From an uncultured Lachnospiraceae bacterium (GTDB lineage Bacteria; Bacillota; Clostridia; Lachnospirales; Lachnospiraceae), in contig CAJUSK010000034.1 in assembly GCA_910589075.1 (NCBI GenBank), positions 285,747 to 349,746 on the forward strand: 64,000 bases of DNA, read 5' to 3'. Positions 8,591 to 16,147 of the stretch are shown here, piece by piece (positions within the stretch are counted from its first letter, which is position 1; each line of letters begins with the position of its first letter). A program made the translations under genes and the position numbers. The notes under the pieces were generated by a model, which saw only the letters and a program-made list of their open reading frames with translations, searched no databases and was not told the DNA's origin.

Positions 8591-8621
8591 ATCATAATCC
8601 GTACAGTAACTGTACAGTCAA
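8591..8621 (-). promoter_or_regulatory. MerR-type promoter and operator of the MATE gene
   Basis: On the minus strand, TTGACT (8621-8616) and TATGAT (8596-8591) are 19 bases apart. The spacer holds the perfect palindrome GTACAGTTACTGTAC (8615-8601). An over-long spacer with a centred dyad is the classical arrangement that MerR-family activators untwist. Confidence 0.72.
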
Positions 8622-8707
8622 GAGGGGATTTGAAACATGTAGAAAAAGGAAGCGGTTTATTGTCAGACAATTTGCGGTTTTTATAGCGTCAATGAACAAA
8701 TAGGGGA

Positions 8708-8998
8708 ATGAAATCAAGACGGAAGAAGCACAGATGGGTGCGGGAAGTTTTGGTTTTCATGACATTCTACACAGTATTTTATAAGGCAGATTTAGAACTG
8801 TGTATTTTCTTTTCCTGTTTAAGTTATTCGCTGCTGTTTTTGGCAGCTCTTTATTTATTATTCTCTGAGAACATATTCATTTCCAGGGAAGAATGGTATG
8901 CCTTAGAGCATAACTTTCTGCTTCTTCCGATGAAACAGGTCTGGATTCTACTGTTGTTTGTTTATACTTATATCATTAAAGAAAAAGGAACTGAATGA
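8708..8998 (+). CDS. Small hydrophobic protein of unknown function
   Basis: A 96-residue ORF with a basic N-terminus (MKSRRKKHRW), then a hydrophobic stretch near residues 30-55 (CIFFSCLSYSLLFLAALYLL) and another near residues 77-90, so two or three membrane segments are possible. AGGGGA precedes the ATG. I recognise no family. It lies in a degraded, A/T-rich stretch and could be a real small membrane protein or a remnant. Confidence 0.4.
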   Translation: MKSRRKKHRWVREVLVFMTFYTVFYKADLELCIFFSCLSYSLLFLAALYLLFSENIFISREEWYALEHNFLLLPMKQVWILLLFVYTYIIKEKGTE

Positions 8999-9080
8999 CC
9001 ATGGCATTTAATGAGATATGTGCATAGCAAGGCTTAGACGTAGCCTTTGCTAATCCTGTTGAGATCTTAGGAGGTGCATA

Positions 9081-9257
9081 TTGGGCGATTATAAAGCAAT
9101 GAATATTCTTCTACCCGAAATCGTAGAAATTTTGCAGGATTATGTTGACGGAATGTCATTTACTCAATTAGCAAATAAATATTTTTTGCTGAAAAAAGTA
9201 TTCAGAGCGTTATACGACAAGAGAAGCAGAAATAATTTTAGGGGGGATGTCGGTTAA
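9081..9257 (+). CDS. Very short helix-turn-helix-like protein, possible CD3324-family remnant
   Basis: A 58-codon ORF starting at TTG, with an excellent AGGAGG six bases upstream. The product begins like small clostridial CD3324-type proteins (LPEIVEILQDYVDG) and continues with a segment resembling their C-terminal helix-turn-helix (SFTQLANKYFLLKKVFRAL), as if the middle had been deleted. Whether it still binds DNA is unknown. It ends at a G6 run followed by a quick stop. Confidence 0.4.
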   Translation: MGDYKAMNILLPEIVEILQDYVDGMSFTQLANKYFLLKKVFRALYDKRSRNNFRGDVG

Positions 9258-9339
9258 TGCCGATTTTGGGTCCTGATCCCTAAGAAAAGAGGGTATGAAA
9301 CTTTGGACATGTTGACAAACGCAACCAGTTCTTCATAGA

Positions 9340-9480
9340 GCTGTTGGATCTGTGGTTTTCTTTGTCCTTTTCCGATAGTCCCAGGACTGTGGCATCAAAA
9401 CAGTCAAATATGGCAGATATACAGACTTTTTCGACTGTGGTGTGTGCAAGCTGGGATCGATGTCCAGCCGTCCTGTTTTT
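9340..9480 (-). pseudogene. Decayed transposase-like fragment
   Basis: Reading the minus strand gives HTTVEKVCISAIFDCF followed by DATVLGL, reminiscent of the second catalytic-strand region of IS3-type integrase domains. A protein-like continuation is found in another frame, so at least one frameshift is present. No terminal inverted repeats or full ORF were found. Confidence 0.3.
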
Positions 9481-9865
9481 CGTTAAAGTTTATTGGGTTG
9501 GCAATGACTTTTCACTTTTTCTGTTATGGCTTTCGGAGGATGTGCGGGATAAGAATAAAGGTTTACAATATTTCCTGAAACTAAGAATACCTAAGAAATA
9601 CAGAATGGGTATCATTTTCTGAATCTATATATTGTGTGTCTATACTGAATCTATCAATGCATTATTGTATATCAAATATCTACCTGTCTATCCCGGCAGA
9701 TTTCACAGAATACTTCCATCTGCGAAAACGAATTTCACTAAAAAATATTGCTCTTTTTTTGGTTTTTCAACAACAAATACCTGTTGTGCATGGTTAATTA
9801 TACTGATAACTACCAGATTTGTCAACCTATTATGTTCTGACACATATTGGACAGGCGAGTATCAG

Positions 9866-9925
9866 TTACAATTTACACCTGAACCAGTTTTGTATCAGCT
9901 TGCGATTCATCGGGGTGAATTGCAG
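9866..9925. repeat. Palindromic intergenic repeat, family A copy 2
   Basis: The arms TTACAATTTACACC (9866-9879) and GGGGTGAATTGCAG (about 9912-9925) match the arms of the element at 5171-5235 with a few changes, some as G-T pairs. Length and arm spacing are also similar. Confidence 0.5.
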
Positions 9926-10115
9926 CAAGTATGATACATATTTTACTTTGCTTGCATTCTATAAGGGGTCATTTTGGTGGTCTGACACAGTGTTAGAAAA
10001 GAGCCGTAAAGAAGGGCCGTTTTGTTACTGTGTATTGTGCCATACGGAAAAATAATGGGTCGCGAACATGGGTCAGGCGTTTTGGCAGTCTGATTTTATG
10101 GATAAAAAAGCGGTT

Positions 10116-10140
10116 TTCGCAGATGGAAGTAATCTGCGAA
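10116..10140. promoter_or_regulatory. Perfect 9-bp inverted repeat upstream of the TnpB-like gene
   Basis: TTCGCAGAT (10116-10124) and ATCTGCGAA (10132-10140) flank a 7-base centre, 83 bases before the start codon. It could be an operator or a leader hairpin; no long T run follows, so it is not a strong terminator. Confidence 0.45.
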
Positions 10141-10222
10141 GTTTTCAGGCGTATATCACAATAGGGTATTTAAAAATGTGATCTATGCGAAAAAGTCCGG
10201 AATAAGTCCCAAAGGAGTGCGA

Positions 10223-11638
10223 ATGCAGGAAGCGGTTCTGTCTGCAAAACAGACAGGGGCGGCCTGGAACCAGAAGGGAATGACGGGCAGAAAGAGGAAA
10301 GAATGCATGGAGGAGACGCTGTACAGGACACTGCGTCAGTACAGCAGGGGCCGGGTTCCCGATGGGGATATGGAAAAACTGCTTGAGATTGCGATGGACT
10401 GCCGGAAGGTGAAGAACTATGTATATGCCCGTTATGGCGGCATTGGGAGTCTTGGCAAGCTGTATCCGGGTTATGACATACAGAATGAAATGACCCGGTG
10501 CGGCCTCAGAGCGCAGTTGGGAATGCCTTCTGTATATTACCATCTTGCCGCAGCCGAGGCGCTGGGGGATATCCGTACACAATGGGCATGTACAACGACA
10601 AAAATTTCCTCCCTTGTGTGGAAAAACGAACATCTGGAGGCGCAGGAGAAACAATATTTATGCCAGATGCTCAGGCGTATGGATGTACTTGGGGGCATAT
10701 TAAGCGGCAGGCCTGCGGTTTTTACCGGTGAACCGGGCGAGCGGTATGAGAAGCTGGCAGGACAGGTGGATACGGATCGGATGGGACGCTACCTGTGCAG
10801 GCAGGTAAGGAAAATCCACAGGGCAGAGTCGCAGGCCGAGAGCCTGGCCGGGTTTCCCATTTCGGAACGGGCATACCGGTATGCTGACCACGGCATCTAT
10901 ATATCCACAAAGGAAAAAAGGAAGCGGGTGTTTATCCCTCTGACAGATAATAACCGGTATAAAAGCCAGATGCGCATTATGCTGTATCCGCAGGAGGGAA
11001 GACTGGAAATTTTAGTGCCAGTGGAAAAAGCGGTGCGGACGTATGGCGGGAACGGAAAAAAGACAGGCATTGCGCTGGGCATGCATGTAATGCTGACCAC
11101 AGATGAGGGCAGCCGGTATGGGAAGGAATTGTGGGAACTTCACAGTCGATATGCGGATTATATCAGACAGCATGCCGTAAACTGCAGGAGGAGCGGACAG
11201 GAAAATACAGGGCGCAGAAAATATCACGCAAAAAAGAAGCGCATGGAAGAAGGCATGCACAGTCATATCAACGGGGAACTGAACCGATTTCTGGAAGAGA
11301 TAAGGCCCGGTACGGTGTACATGGCGGTACCGGGAGTGTTTCCGGCAGGGAGGGACAAGCGTCATAACAACAGCGTGACACTATGGCAGAGGGGCTATAT
11401 CCGCAGAAGGCTGGAGATGAAATGCAGGGAACGGGGTGTCCGGTTTGTGGAAGTATCCGGCAGGAACATAGCAGTTACATGCAGCCGGTGCGGCGGCAGG
11501 GGAGAGCGACGGGACGGGTTGTTCACCTGCAAGGCATGCGGATATTGCACCGATGAGAAGGCCAACAGCGCGGGGAATGCCCTGTGGCGCGGGCTGGAAA
11601 TGGAAAGAAAACAGGGAAAGGCAGGGAGCGGGGAGTGA
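10223..11638 (+). CDS. TnpB/OrfB-like (Cas12-related) protein with inactivated RuvC site
   Basis: A 471-residue protein of the TnpB/IS605 OrfB type. Visible parts: a long helical N-terminus; RuvC-I strand as GIALGMHVMLTTDEG, where the catalytic Asp of the usual GIDLG is Ala284; RuvC-II strand as TVYMAVPG, where the Glu of the usual IVIEDL is Ala368; conserved core VTLWQRGYIRRRLEMK; two-CxxC zinc ribbon (C420/C423, C436/C439); and RuvC-III region CTDEKANSAGNAL with Asp444 kept but the second Asp now Lys. Two of three catalytic acids are gone while the frame is intact, arguing for a kept, nuclease-dead role such as RNA-guided DNA binding. ATG 10223 has AAAGGAG five bases upstream; GTG 10178 is an alternative. 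No TnpA is present. Confidence 0.82.
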   Translation: MQEAVLSAKQTGAAWNQKGMTGRKRKECMEETLYRTLRQYSRGRVPDGDMEKLLEIAMDCRKVKNYVYARYGGIGSLGKLYPGYDIQNEMTRCGLRAQLGMPSVYYHLAAAEALGDIRTQWACTTTKISSLVWKNEHLEAQEKQYLCQMLRRMDVLGGILSGRPAVFTGEPGERYEKLAGQVDTDRMGRYLCRQVRKIHRAESQAESLAGFPISERAYRYADHGIYISTKEKRKRVFIPLTDNNRYKSQMRIMLYPQEGRLEILVPVEKAVRTYGGNGKKTGIALGMHVMLTTDEGSRYGKELWELHSRYADYIRQHAVNCRRSGQENTGRRKYHAKKKRMEEGMHSHINGELNRFLEEIRPGTVYMAVPGVFPAGRDKRHNNSVTLWQRGYIRRRLEMKCRERGVRFVEVSGRNIAVTCSRCGGRGERRDGLFTCKACGYCTDEKANSAGNALWRGLEMERKQGKAGSGE

Positions 11639-11639
11639 G

Positions 11640-11985
11640 TTGCGCCCGGCCATCCGTACACCAGCCGGGGCCTGACGCCCCAGACGGTGGAAGAAAATGA
11701 GGTCATACGAACAGCCGCCCGGATAAACAACGGGTCTGAAACGGGGTTTTACCGGAAGGGATACCAGAGAGGTATGCGGGAAGGACCGGGCGGCATGTTC
11801 CTGATATAGAAAAAACAGACGGCATTGGGAGGCGGCAGGCCGGTGGGCCGGCGCGGATTGGGTATGCCATGACCCTGTGAACATGCAGCTTACGGGAATG
11901 AAGGCCGTATGACGTAGCGGGGAGCGAAGCGGGAAATCCCGCACCATCCGTAAGAGAGGGTGGCCAATATGCCTTATTATTCAGA
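11640..11985 (+). ncRNA. Structured non-coding region, candidate omega/guide RNA of the TnpB-like protein
   Basis: The 427-base gap after the TnpB-like gene is GC-rich, has no ORF with a ribosome binding site, and is full of complementary arms: GGGGC/GCCCC (11667-11681) inside CCATCCGT/ACGGTGG (11650-11690); long-range GCCGCCCGG/CCGGGCGGC (11714-11722, 11786-11794) enclosing ATACC/GGTAT (11761-11775); GGCAT/ATGCC (11821-11868) enclosing GCCGG-TGGG-CCGGC; TACGG/CCGTA (11891-11909); GCGGG-AAAT-CCCGC (11929-11942); and a last hairpin CCATCC/GGGTGG (11944-11963). TnpB guide RNAs come from just this position, overlapping and following tnpB. Any guide would follow the last hairpin, from about 11964. 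Strand, ends and function are inferred. Confidence 0.55.
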
Positions 11986-12065
11986 GTAAATGATGTAGAG
12001 AAAATATTTAGCAGGAACCGCAGCAAGAGGAAACGAGACTTAATCAAAAGAGGAGTGGAAGCAGC

Positions 12066-14612
12066 ATGAGAAAAGCGCAGAAAAGACGGGCGGAAGCCTT
12101 CTTAAAGCTCCTTGCACAGGCTCATGAAGAGATCCGGGGCTGTATAAAGGCCGGAAAGAGAGAGACAGCCATGGGCCTTCTGGCACAGTGTCAGGAAGGG
12201 GCCGTGGAACTGGGGGGACTGATTGAGAAGACAGAAGGGGAAGGCAGCCCTGCGGTGGGGCTTTTGGAGGAATACTGCGAAACCCTGTACCAGATATATG
12301 AGGAACTGGCAGCCGGCGGGGAGGCGCATGCAGGCGCAGACTGCAAACGGCTGAAGAAATCCCTGATCCGTGTGGAAAACAGCGTGCGGAACGATACCAG
12401 GCTGCGGTATGAGATTGTGTTTCTGCCCTACAAGGCTTCCATGTGGGATTCCCTGGAGAGTGTATGGCGTGCGGCGGCAGAAGACCCGTTATGCGATGCC
12501 TATGTGGTGCCCATTCCCTACTATGACAGAAACCCGGACGGGTCGTTCGGGGCCTGCCATTATGAGGGGGATCAGCTGCCCTCTTATGTGCCCGTGACCC
12601 ATTACAGCGCATATCACCTGGAGGAGCGGGAGCCGGATGTGGTGTACATCCATAACCCTTATGATGATGTGAACTATGTAACCAGCGTGGACCCGGCGTA
12701 TTATTCGTGGAAGCTGAAGGAACATACACAGTGCCTTGTGTATATCCCCTATTATGCCACAGCAGGCGGGATGAGCGAGGCCCAGGCGGTATGCCCGGCC
12801 TATGACCATGTGGATTATATCGTCATCCAGGCAGAGAAATACAGACAGTTCTTTGACCCGCACATACCGGATGAAAAGTTTCTGGTGATGGGATCGCCGA
12901 AATTTGACAGCGTGATCCATAAGTGCCAGAACCCGCCGGAGCCGCCGAAGGCGTGGGCGGAGAAAATGGAAGGGAGGAAAGTATATTTTTATAATACGAG
13001 TCTGGGAGGTATGCTGGGGAACACGGAGGCATTCTTAAAGAAGATGCGGTATGTGTTTGATGTATTTAAGGGGCGTGAAGATGTCTGCCTGCTGTGGAGG
13101 CCGCATCCGTTATTGGAATCGACCTTTGCATCCATGCGGGCGGTATATAAGCCCTGGTTTGATAAACTGAAGCGGGAGTTTACAGAGGAAGACATCGGGA
13201 TTTATGATGACACAGCGGATATGGAGAGTACGATAGCGCTTTCGGATGTGTATATCGGGGACAGTGGATCGAGTGTGACATCACTTTTTGGAGTGGTGGG
13301 AAAGCCATTATTTATATTAAATAATATGATTCATACATTGCCTGAAAAGGATGATTGGAGAGGCGAGCGGACAGAGATTGCATTTGGCAGCAGATACCAG
13401 GTGACAGCCAACAATCAGCTATGGTTCTCGGAAAATAATGATCATCATTACAAATTTTATATGGATTTGGAAACCGGATATTCGGCAGGCGGATATTATA
13501 TGAATGCTTTCGAAATTGAAGATAAAATTTATGTGACTCCGCAGAATGCCAGACATCTTTTGATTATACAGCATAAAAAAATAAGAAGAATTAATTTTGT
13601 GTGTGATACAGTGCAAAGCGGACCGTTTTTCCAGGGTCATTGGTATAATGAAACATATATTTTTCTATTTCCTTTTCGATATTCATATATTATCAGAATT
13701 AATATAAAAACGGAAGAAATTCGATATGTGAAGAATGTCCGTTCATTTAACGTTTGTGAGACAGAATCCGGTTGGATGAATGGTGGTATCGGGATTTATA
13801 AAAACGAGCTGATTTTTGCATCACCTGTGGATAATCAGTGTTTGTTTATGGATATAGACACTTTGCAGACCAGAATTGCCACTGTTGGTTGTCAGTTCGT
13901 TTCCGGAATACAATCCTTTATACCGGATGGAGATAATCTGTGGCTAATGCCGTTGAAAGGCATGTCAATTACGAAATGGAATCCCCGGAATGGAACAGTG
14001 AAAGAATACGGAAATTTGCCGGAAGAGTTTAAATCCGTCAAATTATATCCCTGTAGAATGGAATGTAATGAAAGACCTTTTGGGAATCTGGCTATTTGCA
14101 GGGAAGGGGAAAAGGAGTTTGTTGTAATAGCTCCCTGCCAGGGAAATATGTATGTACTTTTGGATCCGGAAAGCGGGGAGATGAAAAAATGGGAGCCTCC
14201 CATGCCGCTTACGGACCAGGGGAAAAATGTCTATTATCCATCCGGAAGTATAGGGTGTTTTGTTGTTTATCCGGAGCAGGTAGGAACAGCCCAGTGTCAG
14301 ATATGGCATGTAACGGAAAGGAAACTCTATGATATTAATATGATTACCAGAGAGTACAAGGAAGCGGAAGTCGGGTATGACTATTGTGATCTGATGGAAC
14401 ATGAGCCAGGATTTATGGAACGATCAGAATGGATGACATATTGCCTGAATGAAAATGTGTTTAATTCCCTGAAAGATTTACTGGATGACCACATTACCGG
14501 AAACACATTTGACAGAAATAAGCAGAAACAGGCTTTTATGAAAATCAATGCCAATACTGATGGCAGTTGTGGAAAGAATATTCACACTTTTATAAAAAGG
14601 AAAATCGAGTGA
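12066..14612 (+). CDS. CDP-glycerol-type polymerase domain fused to a beta-propeller-like domain
   Basis: An 848-residue protein. Residues 1-105 are helical. About 110-420 resemble CDP-glycerol:glycerophosphotransferases: DAYVVPIPYYDR, VVYIHNPYD, LLWRPHPLLE (HP motif) and YIGDSGSSVTSLF, the nucleotide-sugar-binding DSxS motif. About 430-810 contain five or more blade-like repeats (for example LWLMPLKGMSITKWNPRNG and MYVLLDPESGEMKKWE), suggesting a beta-propeller. It probably transfers or senses a polyol-phosphate polymer at the membrane. Base composition switches from GC-rich to A/T-rich near 13305, close to the domain border, suggesting recombination. GAGGAG precedes the ATG. First gene of the long glycan run. 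Confidence 0.72.
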   Translation: MRKAQKRRAEAFLKLLAQAHEEIRGCIKAGKRETAMGLLAQCQEGAVELGGLIEKTEGEGSPAVGLLEEYCETLYQIYEELAAGGEAHAGADCKRLKKSLIRVENSVRNDTRLRYEIVFLPYKASMWDSLESVWRAAAEDPLCDAYVVPIPYYDRNPDGSFGACHYEGDQLPSYVPVTHYSAYHLEEREPDVVYIHNPYDDVNYVTSVDPAYYSWKLKEHTQCLVYIPYYATAGGMSEAQAVCPAYDHVDYIVIQAEKYRQFFDPHIPDEKFLVMGSPKFDSVIHKCQNPPEPPKAWAEKMEGRKVYFYNTSLGGMLGNTEAFLKKMRYVFDVFKGREDVCLLWRPHPLLESTFASMRAVYKPWFDKLKREFTEEDIGIYDDTADMESTIALSDVYIGDSGSSVTSLFGVVGKPLFILNNMIHTLPEKDDWRGERTEIAFGSRYQVTANNQLWFSENNDHHYKFYMDLETGYSAGGYYMNAFEIEDKIYVTPQNARHLLIIQHKKIRRINFVCDTVQSGPFFQGHWYNETYIFLFPFRYSYIIRINIKTEEIRYVKNVRSFNVCETESGWMNGGIGIYKNELIFASPVDNQCLFMDIDTLQTRIATVGCQFVSGIQSFIPDGDNLWLMPLKGMSITKWNPRNGTVKEYGNLPEEFKSVKLYPCRMECNERPFGNLAICREGEKEFVVIAPCQGNMYVLLDPESGEMKKWEPPMPLTDQGKNVYYPSGSIGCFVVYPEQVGTAQCQIWHVTERKLYDINMITREYKEAEVGYDYCDLMEHEPGFMERSEWMTYCLNENVFNSLKDLLDDHITGNTFDRNKQKQAFMKINANTDGSCGKNIHTFIKRKIE

Positions 14613-15364
14613 AAGAAATGAAGACAGACATGAAAGTCTGGGCGCACAGAGGGTGCAGCCAGCGATATCCGGAAAATACAATGCTTGCATTTGAAAAAGC
14701 CCTTGGTTTGGGAAATCTTGAAGGAATTGAGTTGGATATCCAGATGACAAAAGACAATCATCTGGTTGTTATCCATGATGAACGGGTGGACAGGACTACG
14801 GAAGGCGTAGGGTATGTAAAAGACTTTACTCTGAAAGAGTTGAAAAAATTCCATATTTATGCGGGGCAGCATAATTCACAGGAAATCCCTACAATAGAAG
14901 AGGTGATTGAACTGTTGGGAAAACGGTTAAACCCGGAAGATGAGAAAAGGATAAAGCTGAATATAGAATTAAAGAACAGCATTTATTCTTACCCTGGTAT
15001 GGAAGAGAAGATTGTGGAGTTGGTGTATAAAAAAGGGATTGAGAAGGCGGTTGTTTATTCTTCGTTTTATGCATTATCGCTGGAAAGACTGAGAGAACTT
15101 GACCCGACAGCGGTACTGGGAGTCCTGGATACAAAGATTTCTGACTGCCTGTATAAGGCACAGGGGCTTGGGGCGGACGCGCTGCATCCGTTCTGGAAAA
15201 GCATGGATTTGCCGGAAGAACGGATCAAAGGGAGAACTGTCAGGGCATGGTTCGGCGGGCACCTGTTTCCGGAAAAGCCCACGGGAGGCCGACTGGATCT
15301 GGACGCATTGAGACGGAAGGGAATAACGGATGTTTTTTTGAATGAGCCGGAAATGTATTTGTGA
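14609..15364 (+). CDS. Glycerophosphodiester phosphodiesterase family protein
   Basis: A GDPD-type TIM barrel of 251 residues that hydrolyses glycerophosphodiesters. Family motifs are clear: WAHRGCSQRYPENTMLAFEKA (catalytic HRG and PENT), ELDIQMTKDNHLVVIHDE (metal-binding ExD and HD), and KLNIELKN. The GTG start at 14609 overlaps the previous stop (GTGA) and is preceded by AAAAGGA; ATG 14618 or 14630 are alternatives. In this locus it may turn over or edit glycerophosphate-containing polymers, or supply glycerol 3-phosphate. Confidence 0.88.
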   Translation: MKEMKTDMKVWAHRGCSQRYPENTMLAFEKALGLGNLEGIELDIQMTKDNHLVVIHDERVDRTTEGVGYVKDFTLKELKKFHIYAGQHNSQEIPTIEEVIELLGKRLNPEDEKRIKLNIELKNSIYSYPGMEEKIVELVYKKGIEKAVVYSSFYALSLERLRELDPTAVLGVLDTKISDCLYKAQGLGADALHPFWKSMDLPEERIKGRTVRAWFGGHLFPEKPTGGRLDLDALRRKGITDVFLNEPEMYL

Positions 15365-15403
15365 TGATTGGTTAAACGTGCAACGCGGAAGTGAAGCGAG
15401 GAA

Positions 15404-16138
15404 ATGAAAGTGAATTTTGCGATTGTGTTGGCCGCAGGGGTGGGACAAAGAATGAGAAATGGGGGACTGCCCAAACAGTTTCTGAAGCTGATGGGGAAAC
15501 CCATAATTATCTACACACTGGAAAAATTTGAAGCAAGCAGGGAAATCGACAGTATTATCGTTGTCTCCCATGGAAGCTATGTGGAATATATGCAGGAGAT
15601 GATCGGATCATACCGGCTCGGTAAGGTGAGCCGTGTAATTATCGGGGGAAGCGACAGACAGGAGAGCCTGAAAAGAGGGCTGAAGGCAGCTAGGGAAGAA
15701 GGCGGGACAGAGGAAGATATTGTTGTGATACATGACGGGGTCAGGCCGTTGATTGACCTGTCCACAATCCACGAAAATATACGTGTTGCAAAGGAATATG
15801 GCTGTGCAGTCACAGTGCATCCTGTGACAGAAACGGTTGTGATTACAGAAACGGAAGAAGCTGTGGCAGAAGATTTTAAGAAAAGGACGGATACTTATTC
15901 CATGACAGCACCTCAGACATTCCAACTGGGCAGGATAACAGATGCATATGAAAAGGCCGGTCCAAAGGAAAGCAAGATACCGCTGCTGGATGCTGCCATG
16001 GTATATGCACAGGCTGGTGGGGATGTTCATTTGGTGAAGGAGCAAGGGGCAAATTTTAAAATAACAACGCCGGAAGATTATTATTATTTAAAAGCAATTT
16101 TGGAACTGGAAGAGAGTAAATTTGTATTTGGTTTATAG
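15404..16138 (+). CDS. IspD/TarI-type cytidylyltransferase (copy 1)
   Basis: A 244-residue cytidylyltransferase: N-terminal FAIVLAAGVGQRM (the GxGxRM CTP loop), LPKQFLKLMGKPIIIYTL, the central VVIHDGVRPL and MTAPQTFQ near residue 170. The IspD fold makes CDP-methylerythritol, while the close relatives TarI/Bcs1 make CDP-ribitol. Context (CDP-glycerol-type polymerases, an extended SDR directly behind) favours a CDP-polyol or CDP-sugar for the surface polymer. A second such pair is at 52499-54287. The exact substrate is not decidable from sequence. Confidence 0.85.
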   Translation: MKVNFAIVLAAGVGQRMRNGGLPKQFLKLMGKPIIIYTLEKFEASREIDSIIVVSHGSYVEYMQEMIGSYRLGKVSRVIIGGSDRQESLKRGLKAAREEGGTEEDIVVIHDGVRPLIDLSTIHENIRVAKEYGCAVTVHPVTETVVITETEEAVAEDFKKRTDTYSMTAPQTFQLGRITDAYEKAGPKESKIPLLDAAMVYAQAGGDVHLVKEQGANFKITTPEDYYYLKAILELEESKFVFGL

Positions 16139-16147
16139 GGCAGAGCA

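Larger units (their letters stand above)
9258..10222. other. Gene-poor, degraded intergenic stretch
   Basis: About 965 bases without a convincing gene. Short open frames at 9344-9622, 9632-9934 and 9819-10055 have no ribosome binding sites or recognisable content. The stretch holds the transposase-like fragment (9340-9480), a palindromic repeat (9866-9925) and hairpins before the TnpB-like gene (10116-10140 and the ATCACA/TGTGAT pair at about 10155-10182). It marks the left boundary of the accessory region. Confidence 0.6.

Noticed and set aside
9344..10055. Three short ORFs (9344-9622, 9632-9934, 9819-10055)
   Set aside because: No ribosome sites, no recognisable content, overlap with repeat and transposase debris.
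11381..11947. 188-codon minus-strand frame across the end of the TnpB-like gene and the structured region
   Set aside because: No start signal; proline/serine-rich translation typical of GC-rich antisense frames.
11640..11985. Group II intron or its domain V/VI in the structured region
   Set aside because: A short stretch (GGCCGTATGACG) is reminiscent of domain V, but there is no reverse transcriptase ORF, no intron boundary motif and the pairing does not fit domain V.
12040..12729. 229-codon minus-strand frame opposite the polymerase-propeller gene
   Set aside because: Antisense shadow; proline/histidine-rich translation without motifs.
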